Assembly: GCA_043819385.1 (NCBI GenBank)
Contig: JBDREW010000024.1
Coordinates: forward strand, 1-36,650
Source of the DNA: JBDREW01 sp043819385
Lineage (GTDB): Bacteria; Patescibacteriota; Minisyncoccia; Minisyncoccales; GWA2-38-27
Length of the DNA: 36,650 nt
Direction: 5' to 3'
Part shown: in pieces, positions 30,013 through 36,650 of the stretch
How positions within the stretch are numbered: the first letter of the stretch is position 1
Layout of the letters: each line of letters opens with the position of its first letter
Position numbers and translations under genes: made by a program
The notes under the pieces: generated by a model
The model's database searches: none
What the model saw: only the letters and a program-made list of their open reading frames with translations
What the model was told of the DNA's origin: nothing

Positions 30013-31290
30013 ATGAAAATATCTGTTCCACATATACATAAAATTGAAGGGGATATTGGATTATGGGCTGAGGTTACTAAACAAGGAAAAGTTGAAAGTC
30101 TTAAAATGCAGGGCTTAATTGGCCTACGCCAAATTGAGGGTATTTTGATTGGTAGAAAAGTTGAAGAAGCGCCAGTTGTTATTTCAAGAATTTGCGGTAT
30201 TTGTCCAGTTGTTCATATTTTAAATGCTATTTGTGCTTTTGAAAACGCTTTATCTTTAAAAGTATCTCCTTTAACTATTTTATTAAGAAAATTAATGCTT
30301 GCTTCTCAGATAATCCAAAGTAATGCGCTTCATTTATTTTTTATGTCATTGCCAGATTTCTTTAATATTGAAAATGATTTAGATTTACTTAAGAAATTTC
30401 CAAAAGAAGCAGATGCAGCTATGAAGGTAAGAGATTATGCGCTGGATATTACAAAAGTTGTAGGAATAAGAGCTGTTCATCCTTTAACTTTTAAGATAGG
30501 TGGATTTAGAAAAATGCCAGATAAAGAAAAACTTAAAAAGCTTTTAGAATCTTCTAAATTAGCAATTAAAAATGCTTTAATCTTAGAAAAGACATTAAAA
30601 AAGGTATCTTATCCAAAGTTTGAAAGAAAAATAAATTTTGCATCTCTTTATTCAAAAAAAGAATATCCATTTTATCAAGCTGATTTAATAAAAATAAAAG
30701 ATGAAGAAATAACAATTAAAGATTTTTATTCAAATGAATTAATAGAAGATTTGAAGCAAGCCCCAATTAAAAAAGTAAAGTTTAGAGGAGAAGAGTATAT
30801 GTTAGGCTCAATAGCAAGAGTTAAAAATAATAACGCTCTATTAAATCCAATAGCCAAAAGAATTTTAGAAGATTTTGTAAAAGAGCAGGGGATTGATAAA
30901 GAAAAAATGTTTGATAATATTTTCTATAATCTTTTTTACCAATTTGTTGAAGTTGTTCATTTCATAGAAGAAACTGAAAAGATTATTAAACAAGTTTTGA
31001 TTATGGATTTAAATGAAAAGCCAAAATTAATTAAAATGAAACAAGGAACAGGATTAACGGCAATGGAAGCTCCTCGTGGAACATTGTTTGATTTTATGGA
31101 AATAGATAAAAATGGCAGAGTATTAAATTGTAATATTATTACTCCAAGTGCTCAATTTTTAAATAATTTAGAGAAAGATATTAAACTTTATTTACCAAAA
31201 ATTATTAAAATGTCTGAGAAAGAACGAGCAAGAAAAATAAGGTCATTAGCAAGAGTTTATGACCCTTGTATTTCTTGTGCAACGCATTAG
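30013..31290 (+). CDS. [NiFe] hydrogenase large subunit (group 3-like), no C-terminal peptide
   Basis: The protein has 425 aa. The L1 motif RICGICPVVH gives C61 and C64, and H68 follows. The L2 motif DPCISCATH gives C419 and C422, with H425 as the very last residue. Normal large subunits are translated with a C-terminal peptide after this His, removed by a protease once nickel is in place. Here translation stops at the processed end, as in some regulatory and group 3 enzymes. The catalytic NiFe site is otherwise complete. The window does not allow a firm subgroup; CPR hydrogenases are often 3b. It is coupled to the small subunit and followed 56 nt later by trxB. Confidence 0.9.
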   Translation: MKISVPHIHKIEGDIGLWAEVTKQGKVESLKMQGLIGLRQIEGILIGRKVEEAPVVISRICGICPVVHILNAICAFENALSLKVSPLTILLRKLMLASQIIQSNALHLFFMSLPDFFNIENDLDLLKKFPKEADAAMKVRDYALDITKVVGIRAVHPLTFKIGGFRKMPDKEKLKKLLESSKLAIKNALILEKTLKKVSYPKFERKINFASLYSKKEYPFYQADLIKIKDEEITIKDFYSNELIEDLKQAPIKKVKFRGEEYMLGSIARVKNNNALLNPIAKRILEDFVKEQGIDKEKMFDNIFYNLFYQFVEVVHFIEETEKIIKQVLIMDLNEKPKLIKMKQGTGLTAMEAPRGTLFDFMEIDKNGRVLNCNIITPSAQFLNNLEKDIKLYLPKIIKMSEKERARKIRSLARVYDPCISCATH

Positions 31291-31346
31291 TTAAAAAAAT
31301 TAAAACTAATATTCTAGCAAATAAATTGATTAAAATTTAAAAATTT

Positions 31347-32261
31347 ATGTATGATTTAATAATTATTGGCGGAGGACCTGGTGGAGTTACAGCAGGTATT
31401 TATTCTGCCAGACAAAGATTAAAAACTTTAGTTATTACAAAAGGATTTGGAGGTCAGATGGCTAAAAAGGCAGTTGATATTGAAAATTATCCTGGATTTG
31501 TAAAAATTCCAGGAATAGATTTAGTTAAGAAATTTGAAGAGCACTTAAGAGCTCAGGATGTTGAAATTAAAAGAGAAGAAGCTGTAAAAGTTAATAAAAC
31601 AAGTAAAGGATTTTCAATTTTTACAGGAGACAAGAATAAATATGAATCTAAAGCAGTTATTCTTGCTTCAGGAGCAGATCCAAGGCCATTAGAAGTTCCA
31701 GGAGAAAAAGAATTTATTGGAAAAGGTGTGAGCTATTGTTCAGTTTGTGATGGACCTATATATAAAGATAAAACAATAGTTATAGTTGGAGGAGGAAACT
31801 CTGGTTTTGAGACGGCTTTATTTTTAAAGGATTATGTCAAGAAAATATATATTTTAGAATATGGTGCTGAAATAAAAGCAGAAAAAGCGAGTCAAGAAAT
31901 AGTTGGAAAATCAAAAAAAATTAAAATAATGACTAATACTGCTTTGAGAGAGATTAAAGGAACTAATTTTGTAGAAGAAATAATATATGAAGACTTAATA
32001 AAAAAAGAAAAAAAGAATTTAAAAGTTGAAGGTGTTTTTGTTGAAATTGGTACTCAACCAGCTACATCTTTTGTTAAAGATTTAGTTAGTTTTAATGAAA
32101 GAGATGAAATAAAAGTTGAATCTGAAACTTGTCAAACTAAAACTCCAGGATTATATGCTATTGGAGATTTAAATGTGGGAAAATATAAGCAAATTGTAAC
32201 TGCTTGTGGAGAAGGAGCAAAAGCAGCCCTTGCTGCTTTTGAATATATTAAAAAAGTGTAA
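31347..32261 (+). CDS. trxB: Thioredoxin reductase
   Basis: The protein has 304 aa. It has the FAD-binding start IIGGGPGGVTAGIYSARQ, the redox motif CSVCDG (C-x2-C), the second GGGNSGFE nucleotide loop, and the C-terminal GLYAIGDLNVG FAD motif. It reduces thioredoxin (or glutaredoxin-like proteins) using NAD(P)H. The conserved HRR of NADPH binders is replaced in the region after GGGNSGFE (EYGAEIKAEK), so cofactor preference may differ; this is an impression from sequence. It lies between the hydrogenase and enolase genes, 14 nt before the latter. Two thiol-redox genes lie 3 kb downstream. Confidence 0.92.
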   Translation: MYDLIIIGGGPGGVTAGIYSARQRLKTLVITKGFGGQMAKKAVDIENYPGFVKIPGIDLVKKFEEHLRAQDVEIKREEAVKVNKTSKGFSIFTGDKNKYESKAVILASGADPRPLEVPGEKEFIGKGVSYCSVCDGPIYKDKTIVIVGGGNSGFETALFLKDYVKKIYILEYGAEIKAEKASQEIVGKSKKIKIMTNTALREIKGTNFVEEIIYEDLIKKEKKNLKVEGVFVEIGTQPATSFVKDLVSFNERDEIKVESETCQTKTPGLYAIGDLNVGKYKQIVTACGEGAKAALAAFEYIKKV

Positions 32262-32275
32262 AGTCATATTAATTG

Positions 32276-33523
32276 ATGAGTTCTAAAATAAAAAGTATTA
32301 GAGCAAGAGAGATATTGGATTCTCGTGGTAATCCCACTGTTGAAGTTGAATTAGAAACTAATGATGGATTTTTTATTGATTCAGTTCCCTCAGGTGCTTC
32401 AACAGGAAAATATGAAGCAAAGGAAATAAGAGATGAGGGAAAAAGATACAATGGAAAAGGTGTTTTGTCAGCAGTAAGAAATGTTAATGAAGTTATTGGT
32501 CCTAAAATTATTGGAGAGAATGTATTAGACCAGGAAAAGATAGATAAAATAATGATAGAATTAGATGGTTCGCCTAATAAATCAAACTTAGGAGCTAATG
32601 CAATTTTACCAATTTCAATGGCTGTTTGTAGGGCAGGAGCCAAATCTCAAAAACTTTTATTATATAATTACATATCCAAAATCTCCGGAGGCAAGGCCTC
32701 CGTAAGTTTACCATGGCCATGTTTTAATATTATCAATGGGGGAGCACATGCAGGAAATGAACTTGATATTCAGGAATTTATGATTATTCCTCAAGAAAAT
32801 TCTTTTTCAGAAAATCTTCAAATTGGAACAGAAATATATCATAGTTTAAAAAATATACTTAAAAAACATCTTGGTAGTTATACAACAAATATAGGGGATG
32901 AAGGGGGGTTTGCACCTCCAATTTCAATGACTGTTCAAGCATTAAGTTTAATAGATAAAGCAATAAAAAACTATCCTGATGTTAAAATTGGATTAGATTG
33001 TGCTGCTACTCAATTTTTAAAAGAGACAAGATATTTTTTAGATGGAACAATTTTTATAAAAGAAGGACTTTTAGATTTTTATCAAGATTTAATAAAAAAT
33101 TATCCAATTATTTTTCTTGAAGACCCTTTTGCAGAAGAAGATTTTTATTGTTTTCAGGAATTAACTCAAGAGTTTGGAGATAAAATAATTATTGTTGGAG
33201 ATGATTTGCTTACTACTAATATTGGTAGAATCAAAAAAGCAAAACAAGAAAATGCTTGTAATGGTATTATTATTAAGCCAAATCAAATTGGTACAATAAC
33301 AGAAACATTATCAGCAATAAAATTAGCAAAATCATATAATTGGAAAATTATTGTTTCTCATAGATCAGGAGATACTTGTGATGATTTTATTGCCGATTTA
33401 GCAGTAGGAGTTAGCGCAGATTTTATAAAATCAGGGGCTCCAGTAAGAGGGGAGAGATTATCAAAATATAATAGATTATTAAAAATTGAACAAGAAATAA
33501 CCCATCACAACCAGTTCCGCTAA
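32276..33523 (+). CDS. eno: Enolase, C-terminus replaced by repeat-derived residues
   Basis: From ATG 32276 the protein has 415 aa (a TTG at 32273 is the alternative). It converts 2-phosphoglycerate to phosphoenolpyruvate. Motifs: AREILDSRGNPTVEVE, PSGASTGKYEA, NIGDEGGFAPP, LEDPFAEED, VGDDLLTTN, KPNQIGTITET, and SHRSGDTCDDFIADLAVG. It ends RLLKIEQEI then THHNQFR. Normal enolases continue past EEL with a family-typical tail; here the last seven codons come from the 46-bp CCATCACAACC repeat (33502-33547), which also supplies the stop. All catalytic residues precede it. Confidence 0.94.
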   Translation: MSSKIKSIRAREILDSRGNPTVEVELETNDGFFIDSVPSGASTGKYEAKEIRDEGKRYNGKGVLSAVRNVNEVIGPKIIGENVLDQEKIDKIMIELDGSPNKSNLGANAILPISMAVCRAGAKSQKLLLYNYISKISGGKASVSLPWPCFNIINGGAHAGNELDIQEFMIIPQENSFSENLQIGTEIYHSLKNILKKHLGSYTTNIGDEGGFAPPISMTVQALSLIDKAIKNYPDVKIGLDCAATQFLKETRYFLDGTIFIKEGLLDFYQDLIKNYPIIFLEDPFAEEDFYCFQELTQEFGDKIIIVGDDLLTTNIGRIKKAKQENACNGIIIKPNQIGTITETLSAIKLAKSYNWKIIVSHRSGDTCDDFIADLAVGVSADFIKSGAPVRGERLSKYNRLLKIEQEITHHNQFR

Positions 33524-33547
33524 AAGCGGAATGGTGTGAGGGCGAGA
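33502..33547 (+). repeat. 46-bp CCATCACAACC hairpin repeat, copy 2 (overlaps eno 3' end)
   Basis: CCATCACAACCAGTTCCGC-TAAAA-GCGGAATGGTGTGAGG forms an imperfect hairpin whose core CCGC/GCGG is perfect. It provides the last codons (HHNQFR) and stop of enolase. Its sister is at 24334-24379. Confidence 0.88.
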
Positions 33548-33584
33548 TAATAAATAAATAATTCGTTTTAAATTTTTTAAAATT

Positions 33585-34259
33585 ATGGCTAAATTATTTT
33601 TGTTAAGGCATTTTAAATCACAATGGAATTTGGAAAATAGATTTACCGGCTGGGTAGATGTTCCTTTATCGCAAGAGGGGATTAAAAAAGCGAAAGAAAC
33701 TTCTCAAAAAATATTTAAATATAAGATAGATAATATTTATTCATCTCCATTAATCAGAAACCAAGATAGTGTTTCAAAGATTTTAGAGTATGTTAAAAAA
33801 TATCCCATTTTTATTCATCTTGATTTTGGAAAAATGAAAAGATGGGGAAAATTTAAAGAATTGAATAAAAATTATTTTCCAGTATATATTTCTCAAAATT
33901 TAAATGAAAGATATTATGGTAGATTGCAAGGATTTAATAAAGATAAGATTATAAAAGAATATGGGAAAGAAAAAGTTCATTTATGGAGAAGGGGATTTAA
34001 AGATTGTCCACCAGGAGGAGAGAGTTTGAAAGATACATATAGAAGAGCTGTTCCATTTTATCGTGCTAATATAGAGAAAGATTTAAAAAAAGAAAGAAAT
34101 GTTTTGATTGTAGCAAGTCATAATTCTTTAAGAGCGATTGTAAAACATATTGAAAAAATTTCTGATAAAGATATAATTGATGTTGAGGTTGCCTATGGTG
34201 GTTTAATAAAATATGAGTTTAGTAAAAAATTAGAATTAAAAAATAAACAAATTTTTTAG
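33585..34259 (+). CDS. 2,3-bisphosphoglycerate-dependent phosphoglycerate mutase-like protein
   Basis: The protein has 224 aa. It has LRHFKSQWNLENRFTGWVDV with catalytic H9 (usually LVRHGES), NERYYGRLQGFNK (usually NERHYG.LQG), CPPGGESLKDTYRRA, and SHNSLRAIVKH with the second His H179 (usually AHGNSLRA). The Gly after both active-site His residues is changed or missing, a CPR-type divergence, but the His, Arg and Glu core is present. It interconverts 3- and 2-phosphoglycerate. It follows enolase, so the two consecutive glycolytic steps are adjacent. Confidence 0.85.
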   Translation: MAKLFLLRHFKSQWNLENRFTGWVDVPLSQEGIKKAKETSQKIFKYKIDNIYSSPLIRNQDSVSKILEYVKKYPIFIHLDFGKMKRWGKFKELNKNYFPVYISQNLNERYYGRLQGFNKDKIIKEYGKEKVHLWRRGFKDCPPGGESLKDTYRRAVPFYRANIEKDLKKERNVLIVASHNSLRAIVKHIEKISDKDIIDVEVAYGGLIKYEFSKKLELKNKQIF

Positions 34260-34310
34260 GGGCCTGTCCTGAACTTCTTGAAGGGCTTGTCCTGAATTTA
34301 CTGAAGGGCT
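34260..34310 (+). repeat. 23-bp tandem GTCCTGAA repeat element
   Basis: Two units, GGGCCTGTCCTGAACTTCTTGAA and GGGCTTGTCCTGAATTTACTGAA (34260-34305), are followed by GGGCT. They resemble the widespread GTCCTGAGCTTGTCGAAGGG REP-like element. They begin right at the stop of the mutase gene. Confidence 0.75.
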
Positions 34311-34390
34311 TTACAAGAAAAGCTAAATGTAATAATATTAGAATATTAGTCGGACTGTTAATAATTAATTTAAATTAGAATATTAAAAAT

Positions 34391-35122
34391 ATGAATAAAA
34401 ATTTTATACCAATAGCTATTTTAATTGTTGGAATATTAATCGCTGGAGTGGCTTTTTTTGCAAATAAGTCAGGAGGAGATCAAGATGTTTCAGAAGTTAT
34501 GTCAATTGAAGAGGCAGGGACAAAAGTTATAGACTTTATCAATAATGAACTTTTAAAAGGACAAGCAACTGCTATTTTAGGAGAAACATCAGAAGAGAAT
34601 GGATTGTATAAGATAAAATTTAATATTAATGGACAAGATATTGAATCTTATTTAACTAAAGATGGAAATCTTTTTTTCCCAGAAGCAATTAAGTTGAATG
34701 AATTTTCAAGTGAGCCAGCAGTAGAGCAAGGATTTACAATCGGTGATTTTTCAGTAAGTTCTGATGAACTTTGTACTGAAAATGGAAAACCAATTGTTTA
34801 TTTCTTTGGTTCTGAAACATGTCCTTATTGTCAATGGGAACATCCAGTTATTAAAAAAGTAGTTGAAAAGTTTGGAGCTGAAATTGTTTATCATGATAAT
34901 ATGGATAATGACGCAGATTCAGAAATATTTGCTAAATACAGCACAGGTGGAATTCCAACATTAGTAATGGGATGTAGATATTTCAGAGTTGGAGCTGGTC
35001 AAGAAGCAGGAGAAGAAGCAGAAACAAATAATTTAACTGCTTTAACTTGTAAACTTACCGGAAATAAACCAGAGGGTGTTTGTAGTGAAGTTCAAGATTT
35101 AATTGATCAGATTACTAATTAA
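34391..35122 (+). CDS. Membrane-anchored thioredoxin-fold protein (CPYC)
   Basis: The protein has 243 aa. An N-terminal membrane segment (residues about 5-24, FIPIAILIVGILIAGVAFF) is followed by a small domain (about 38-95: EEAGTKVIDFINNELL, GLYKIKFNINGQ, SYLTKDGNLFFPE). Then comes a thioredoxin fold with the active site GSETCPYCQWEHP and the cis-Pro loop TGGIPTLV. Extra Cys pairs lie near the end (MGCRYF, TCKL, VCSE). The domain should face outside, so a role in extracytoplasmic disulfide chemistry is likely; DsbA/DsbD-like partner identity is not shown. A terminator follows at 35129. Confidence 0.78.
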   Translation: MNKNFIPIAILIVGILIAGVAFFANKSGGDQDVSEVMSIEEAGTKVIDFINNELLKGQATAILGETSEENGLYKIKFNINGQDIESYLTKDGNLFFPEAIKLNEFSSEPAVEQGFTIGDFSVSSDELCTENGKPIVYFFGSETCPYCQWEHPVIKKVVEKFGAEIVYHDNMDNDADSEIFAKYSTGGIPTLVMGCRYFRVGAGQEAGEEAETNNLTALTCKLTGNKPEGVCSEVQDLIDQITN

Positions 35123-35128
35123 ATTATT

Positions 35129-35160
35129 AATAATAGCGTCATTATGACGCTATTATTTTT
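35129..35160. terminator. Intrinsic terminator (bidirectional)
   Basis: AATAATAGCGTCA-TTA-TGACGCTATTATT is a perfect 13-bp stem followed by T-rich DNA, between the thioredoxin-like and glutaredoxin genes. Confidence 0.9.
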
Positions 35161-35168
35161 TAAAAAAG

Positions 35169-35414
35169 ATGGAAAATAAAAAAGTTCGTGTATTTAGTAC
35201 TCCGACCTGTCCATATTGTGTTACTTTAAAAGAATATTTGAGAGAACATAATATTGATTTTGAAGATATTGATATTTCACAAGACCAAAAAATGTCAGAA
35301 GAAATGGTTGAAAAATCAGGTCAAATGGGTGTTCCTGTTATTGATATTAGTGGGGAATGGGTAGTTGGTTTTGATAAAGCAAAAATAAATGAATTATTAG
35401 ATATAAGAACCTAA
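35169..35414 (+). CDS. Glutaredoxin-family protein
   Basis: The protein has 81 aa, normal for NrdH/YruB-like glutaredoxins. It has VFSTPTCPYCVTLKEYL with C-x2-C (CPYC), the cis-Pro loop MGVPVIDI, and GEWVVGFD near the C-terminus. It is a soluble dithiol carrier that could accept electrons from the nearby thioredoxin reductase. It is the second CPYC protein in a row. The next copy of the 67-bp repeat starts before its stop region ends. Confidence 0.9.
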   Translation: MENKKVRVFSTPTCPYCVTLKEYLREHNIDFEDIDISQDQKMSEEMVEKSGQMGVPVIDISGEWVVGFDKAKINELLDIRT

Positions 35415-35471
35415 CTCACTTCGTTCGTTAGAACCTTGATTCGCTAATGTAAAATCATATAATCTTAAATT
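35404..35471 (+). repeat. 67-bp structured repeat, copy 2 (upstream of gap)
   Basis: It starts AAGAACCTAACTCACTTCG and overlaps the last codons and stop of the glutaredoxin gene. The first hairpin is CTAAC/GTTAG here, versus CTGTTT/AAACAG in copy 1, a paired change. The promoter-like TTGATT..TATAAT pair follows. It ends 22 nt before the gap start. Confidence 0.8.
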
Positions 35472-35492
35472 TAAAGAATAAATAATTTTATT

Positions 35493-36509
35493 ATGTCAAT
35501 AAAAATTGCTATTAATGGTTTCGGAAGAATAGGGCGTCCTGTTTTTCGACAAATATTAGAAAATCATCCTGATTTAGAAGTTGTTGCTATTAACGACTTA
35601 ACAGATAATAAAACTTTAGCTCATATTTTAAAACATGATTCTGTTTATGGAACATATAATAAAGATGTTAGTTTTTCTGAAAATAGTATTTCAGTAGATG
35701 GAAAAGAATTTAAAGTTTTTGCTGAACCAGATCCTGAAAAATTACCTTGGAAAGATTTAGAAGTTGATATTGTTTTAGAATGTACTGGATATTTTAGAAA
35801 ATTAGAAGAAGCTCAAAAACATATTAAAGCAGGTGCTAAAAAAGTTATAATATCTGCTCCAGGAAAAGGGGAGGGGATTCCAAGTTTTGTTTTAGGAGTT
35901 AATGAAAATGAATTTGATATTGATAAAGATGATATTGTAGATATGGGTTCTTGTACTACAAATTGTCTTGCTGTAATTGCAAAAGTAATAAATGACAATT
36001 TAAAGATTAAAAATGGATTTATGACAACAGTTCATAGTTATACCAATGACCAAAGAATTTTAGATTTACCCCATACAGATTTAAGAAGAACAAGAGCTGC
36101 TGCATTAAATATTATTCCTACTACTACTGGAGCTGCTAAAGCAATTGGCAAAGTTATTCCTGAATTAGATGGAAAATTAGATGGAATTTCTTTACGTGTG
36201 CCAACTCCTAATGTTTCTGTTTTGGACTTAGTCGTTGAAGTGGAGAAAGAAACAACTACTGAGGAAGTTAATCAATTATTTAAGAAAGCTAGTAAATTAG
36301 AAGAATTTAAAGGTATTTTAGATGTATCAGATGAATTATTAGTTTCAACTGATTATATCGGAAATACTTATTCAGCAATTGTTGATTTAGATATCACAAA
36401 TGCTCATGATAATTTAGTTAAAGTTCTTGGTTGGTATGACAATGAAATGGGATATTCAAGTAGAATGGCTGACTTTGCTGAATTTATTGGAAAGAAGTTA
36501 AAAGGATAA
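35493..36509 (+). CDS. gap: Glyceraldehyde-3-phosphate dehydrogenase
   Basis: The protein has 338 aa. It has the NAD-binding start IKIAINGFGRIGRPVFRQ, the catalytic loop DMGSCTTNCLAVI with the active-site Cys, TTVHSYTNDQRILD, the RRTRAAALNIIPTTTGAAKA motif, and the C-terminal WYDNEMGYSSRM. It oxidises glyceraldehyde-3-phosphate in glycolysis. It is flanked on both sides by copies of the 67-bp repeat. The glycolytic neighbours are enolase and phosphoglycerate mutase upstream. Confidence 0.96.
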   Translation: MSIKIAINGFGRIGRPVFRQILENHPDLEVVAINDLTDNKTLAHILKHDSVYGTYNKDVSFSENSISVDGKEFKVFAEPDPEKLPWKDLEVDIVLECTGYFRKLEEAQKHIKAGAKKVIISAPGKGEGIPSFVLGVNENEFDIDKDDIVDMGSCTTNCLAVIAKVINDNLKIKNGFMTTVHSYTNDQRILDLPHTDLRRTRAAALNIIPTTTGAAKAIGKVIPELDGKLDGISLRVPTPNVSVLDLVVEVEKETTTEEVNQLFKKASKLEEFKGILDVSDELLVSTDYIGNTYSAIVDLDITNAHDNLVKVLGWYDNEMGYSSRMADFAEFIGKKLKG

Positions 36510-36515
36510 AAATAT

Positions 36516-36649
36516 AAGAACCTAACTCGCTTCGCTCGTCAGAACCTTGATTCGCTAAGGTAAAATCATATATTCTTGAATTAAGAACCTAACTCGCTTC
36601 GCTCGTCAGAACCTTGATTCGCTAAGGTAAAATCATATATTCTTGAATT
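36516..36649 (+). repeat. 67-bp structured repeat, two perfect tandem copies (downstream of gap)
   Basis: Period 67 bp: AAGAACCTAACTCGCTTCGC at 36516 recurs at 36583. The two units are identical, and the array runs to the window edge, so more units may follow. Hairpins as in copies 1 and 2. Confidence 0.9.
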
Positions 36650-36650
36650 A

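Noticed and set aside
4692..36649. 67-bp repeat as an integron attC site
   Set aside because: Copy 2 has an ACCTAAC...GTTAG pair that resembles attC ends, but the arms are only about 11 nt apart, there is no integrase, and the element does not separate cassettes.
1..36650. Alternative genetic code (UGA read as Gly, as in some CPR phyla)
   Set aside because: TGA ends several conserved genes at the expected length, such as RmuC, GtrA-like and DUF3800.

Overview
The window is AT-rich bacterial DNA read with the standard code: TGA is a true stop in several genes, for example the RmuC and GtrA genes. The protein set points to a Patescibacteria/CPR genome, probably Parcubacteria-like. The signs are compact housekeeping genes with CPR-style divergent motifs, a hydrogenase with group 3-like subunits beside lower glycolysis genes, a divergent GalU, and short membrane-anchored hypothetical proteins. 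The lineage is inferred from protein style only, because the window has no rRNA.

Layout. Positions 1-5.1 kb hold a 5'-truncated P-type cation ATPase, a CaCA-type exchanger, RmuC and ribosomal protein bL21. Positions 5.1-10.4 kb are mostly minus strand: recR, dnaB, an HTH/receiver regulator and cysS. They are interrupted by hairpin-rich intergenic DNA and by one plus-strand small gene (66 aa) with a consensus promoter, a good RBS and a strong terminator. Positions 10.6-12.6 kb hold a GtrA-like protein, dnaX and tRNA-Gln(TTG). From the tRNA to about 24.3 kb lies an accessory, defence-like island. It contains a PLD-nuclease/SF2-helicase fusion, an Eco57I-like adenine methyltransferase, a HIT-domain fusion protein, a CPR-type hypothetical protein, a DUF3800 protein, a small membrane protein, a zinc-ribbon miniprotein, two candidate small RNAs and many interspersed repeats. 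Positions 24.4-28.3 kb hold a PsbP-like lipoprotein-type protein, an unusual FtsZ and GalU. Positions 28.3-31.3 kb hold a minimal [NiFe] hydrogenase locus (DUF6390-like protein, HypC, small and large subunit). Positions 31.3-36.5 kb hold thioredoxin reductase, enolase, phosphoglycerate mutase, a membrane-anchored thioredoxin-like protein, a glutaredoxin and GAPDH.

How the genes fit together. The 29-36.5 kb block joins H2/redox chemistry, thiol redox carriers and lower glycolysis. The hydrogenase large subunit ends exactly at its last metal-ligand histidine, so it needs no C-terminal processing protease, and no electron-transfer partner subunit is encoded beside it. The island after the tRNA looks like an ATP-dependent restriction-modification module with an attached HIT-domain gene.

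Most striking structures. (1) An FtsZ with a canonical C-terminal tail carries an extra N-terminal domain of about 200 residues that is half lysine, plus an NPTD tetrapeptide repeat in its linker. (2) A family of about 50-bp intergenic hairpins has arms that change together between copies (GAGACCCGACCTC with GAGGTCGGGTCTC; GAGGTCGGACCTC with GAGGTCCGACCTC). (3) A 67-bp structured repeat with compensatory changes lies before rplU and on both sides of gap. (4) A promoter-hairpin-terminator small RNA gene sits inside a unit bounded by about 80-bp direct repeats. (5) A repeat element supplies the last residues of enolase.
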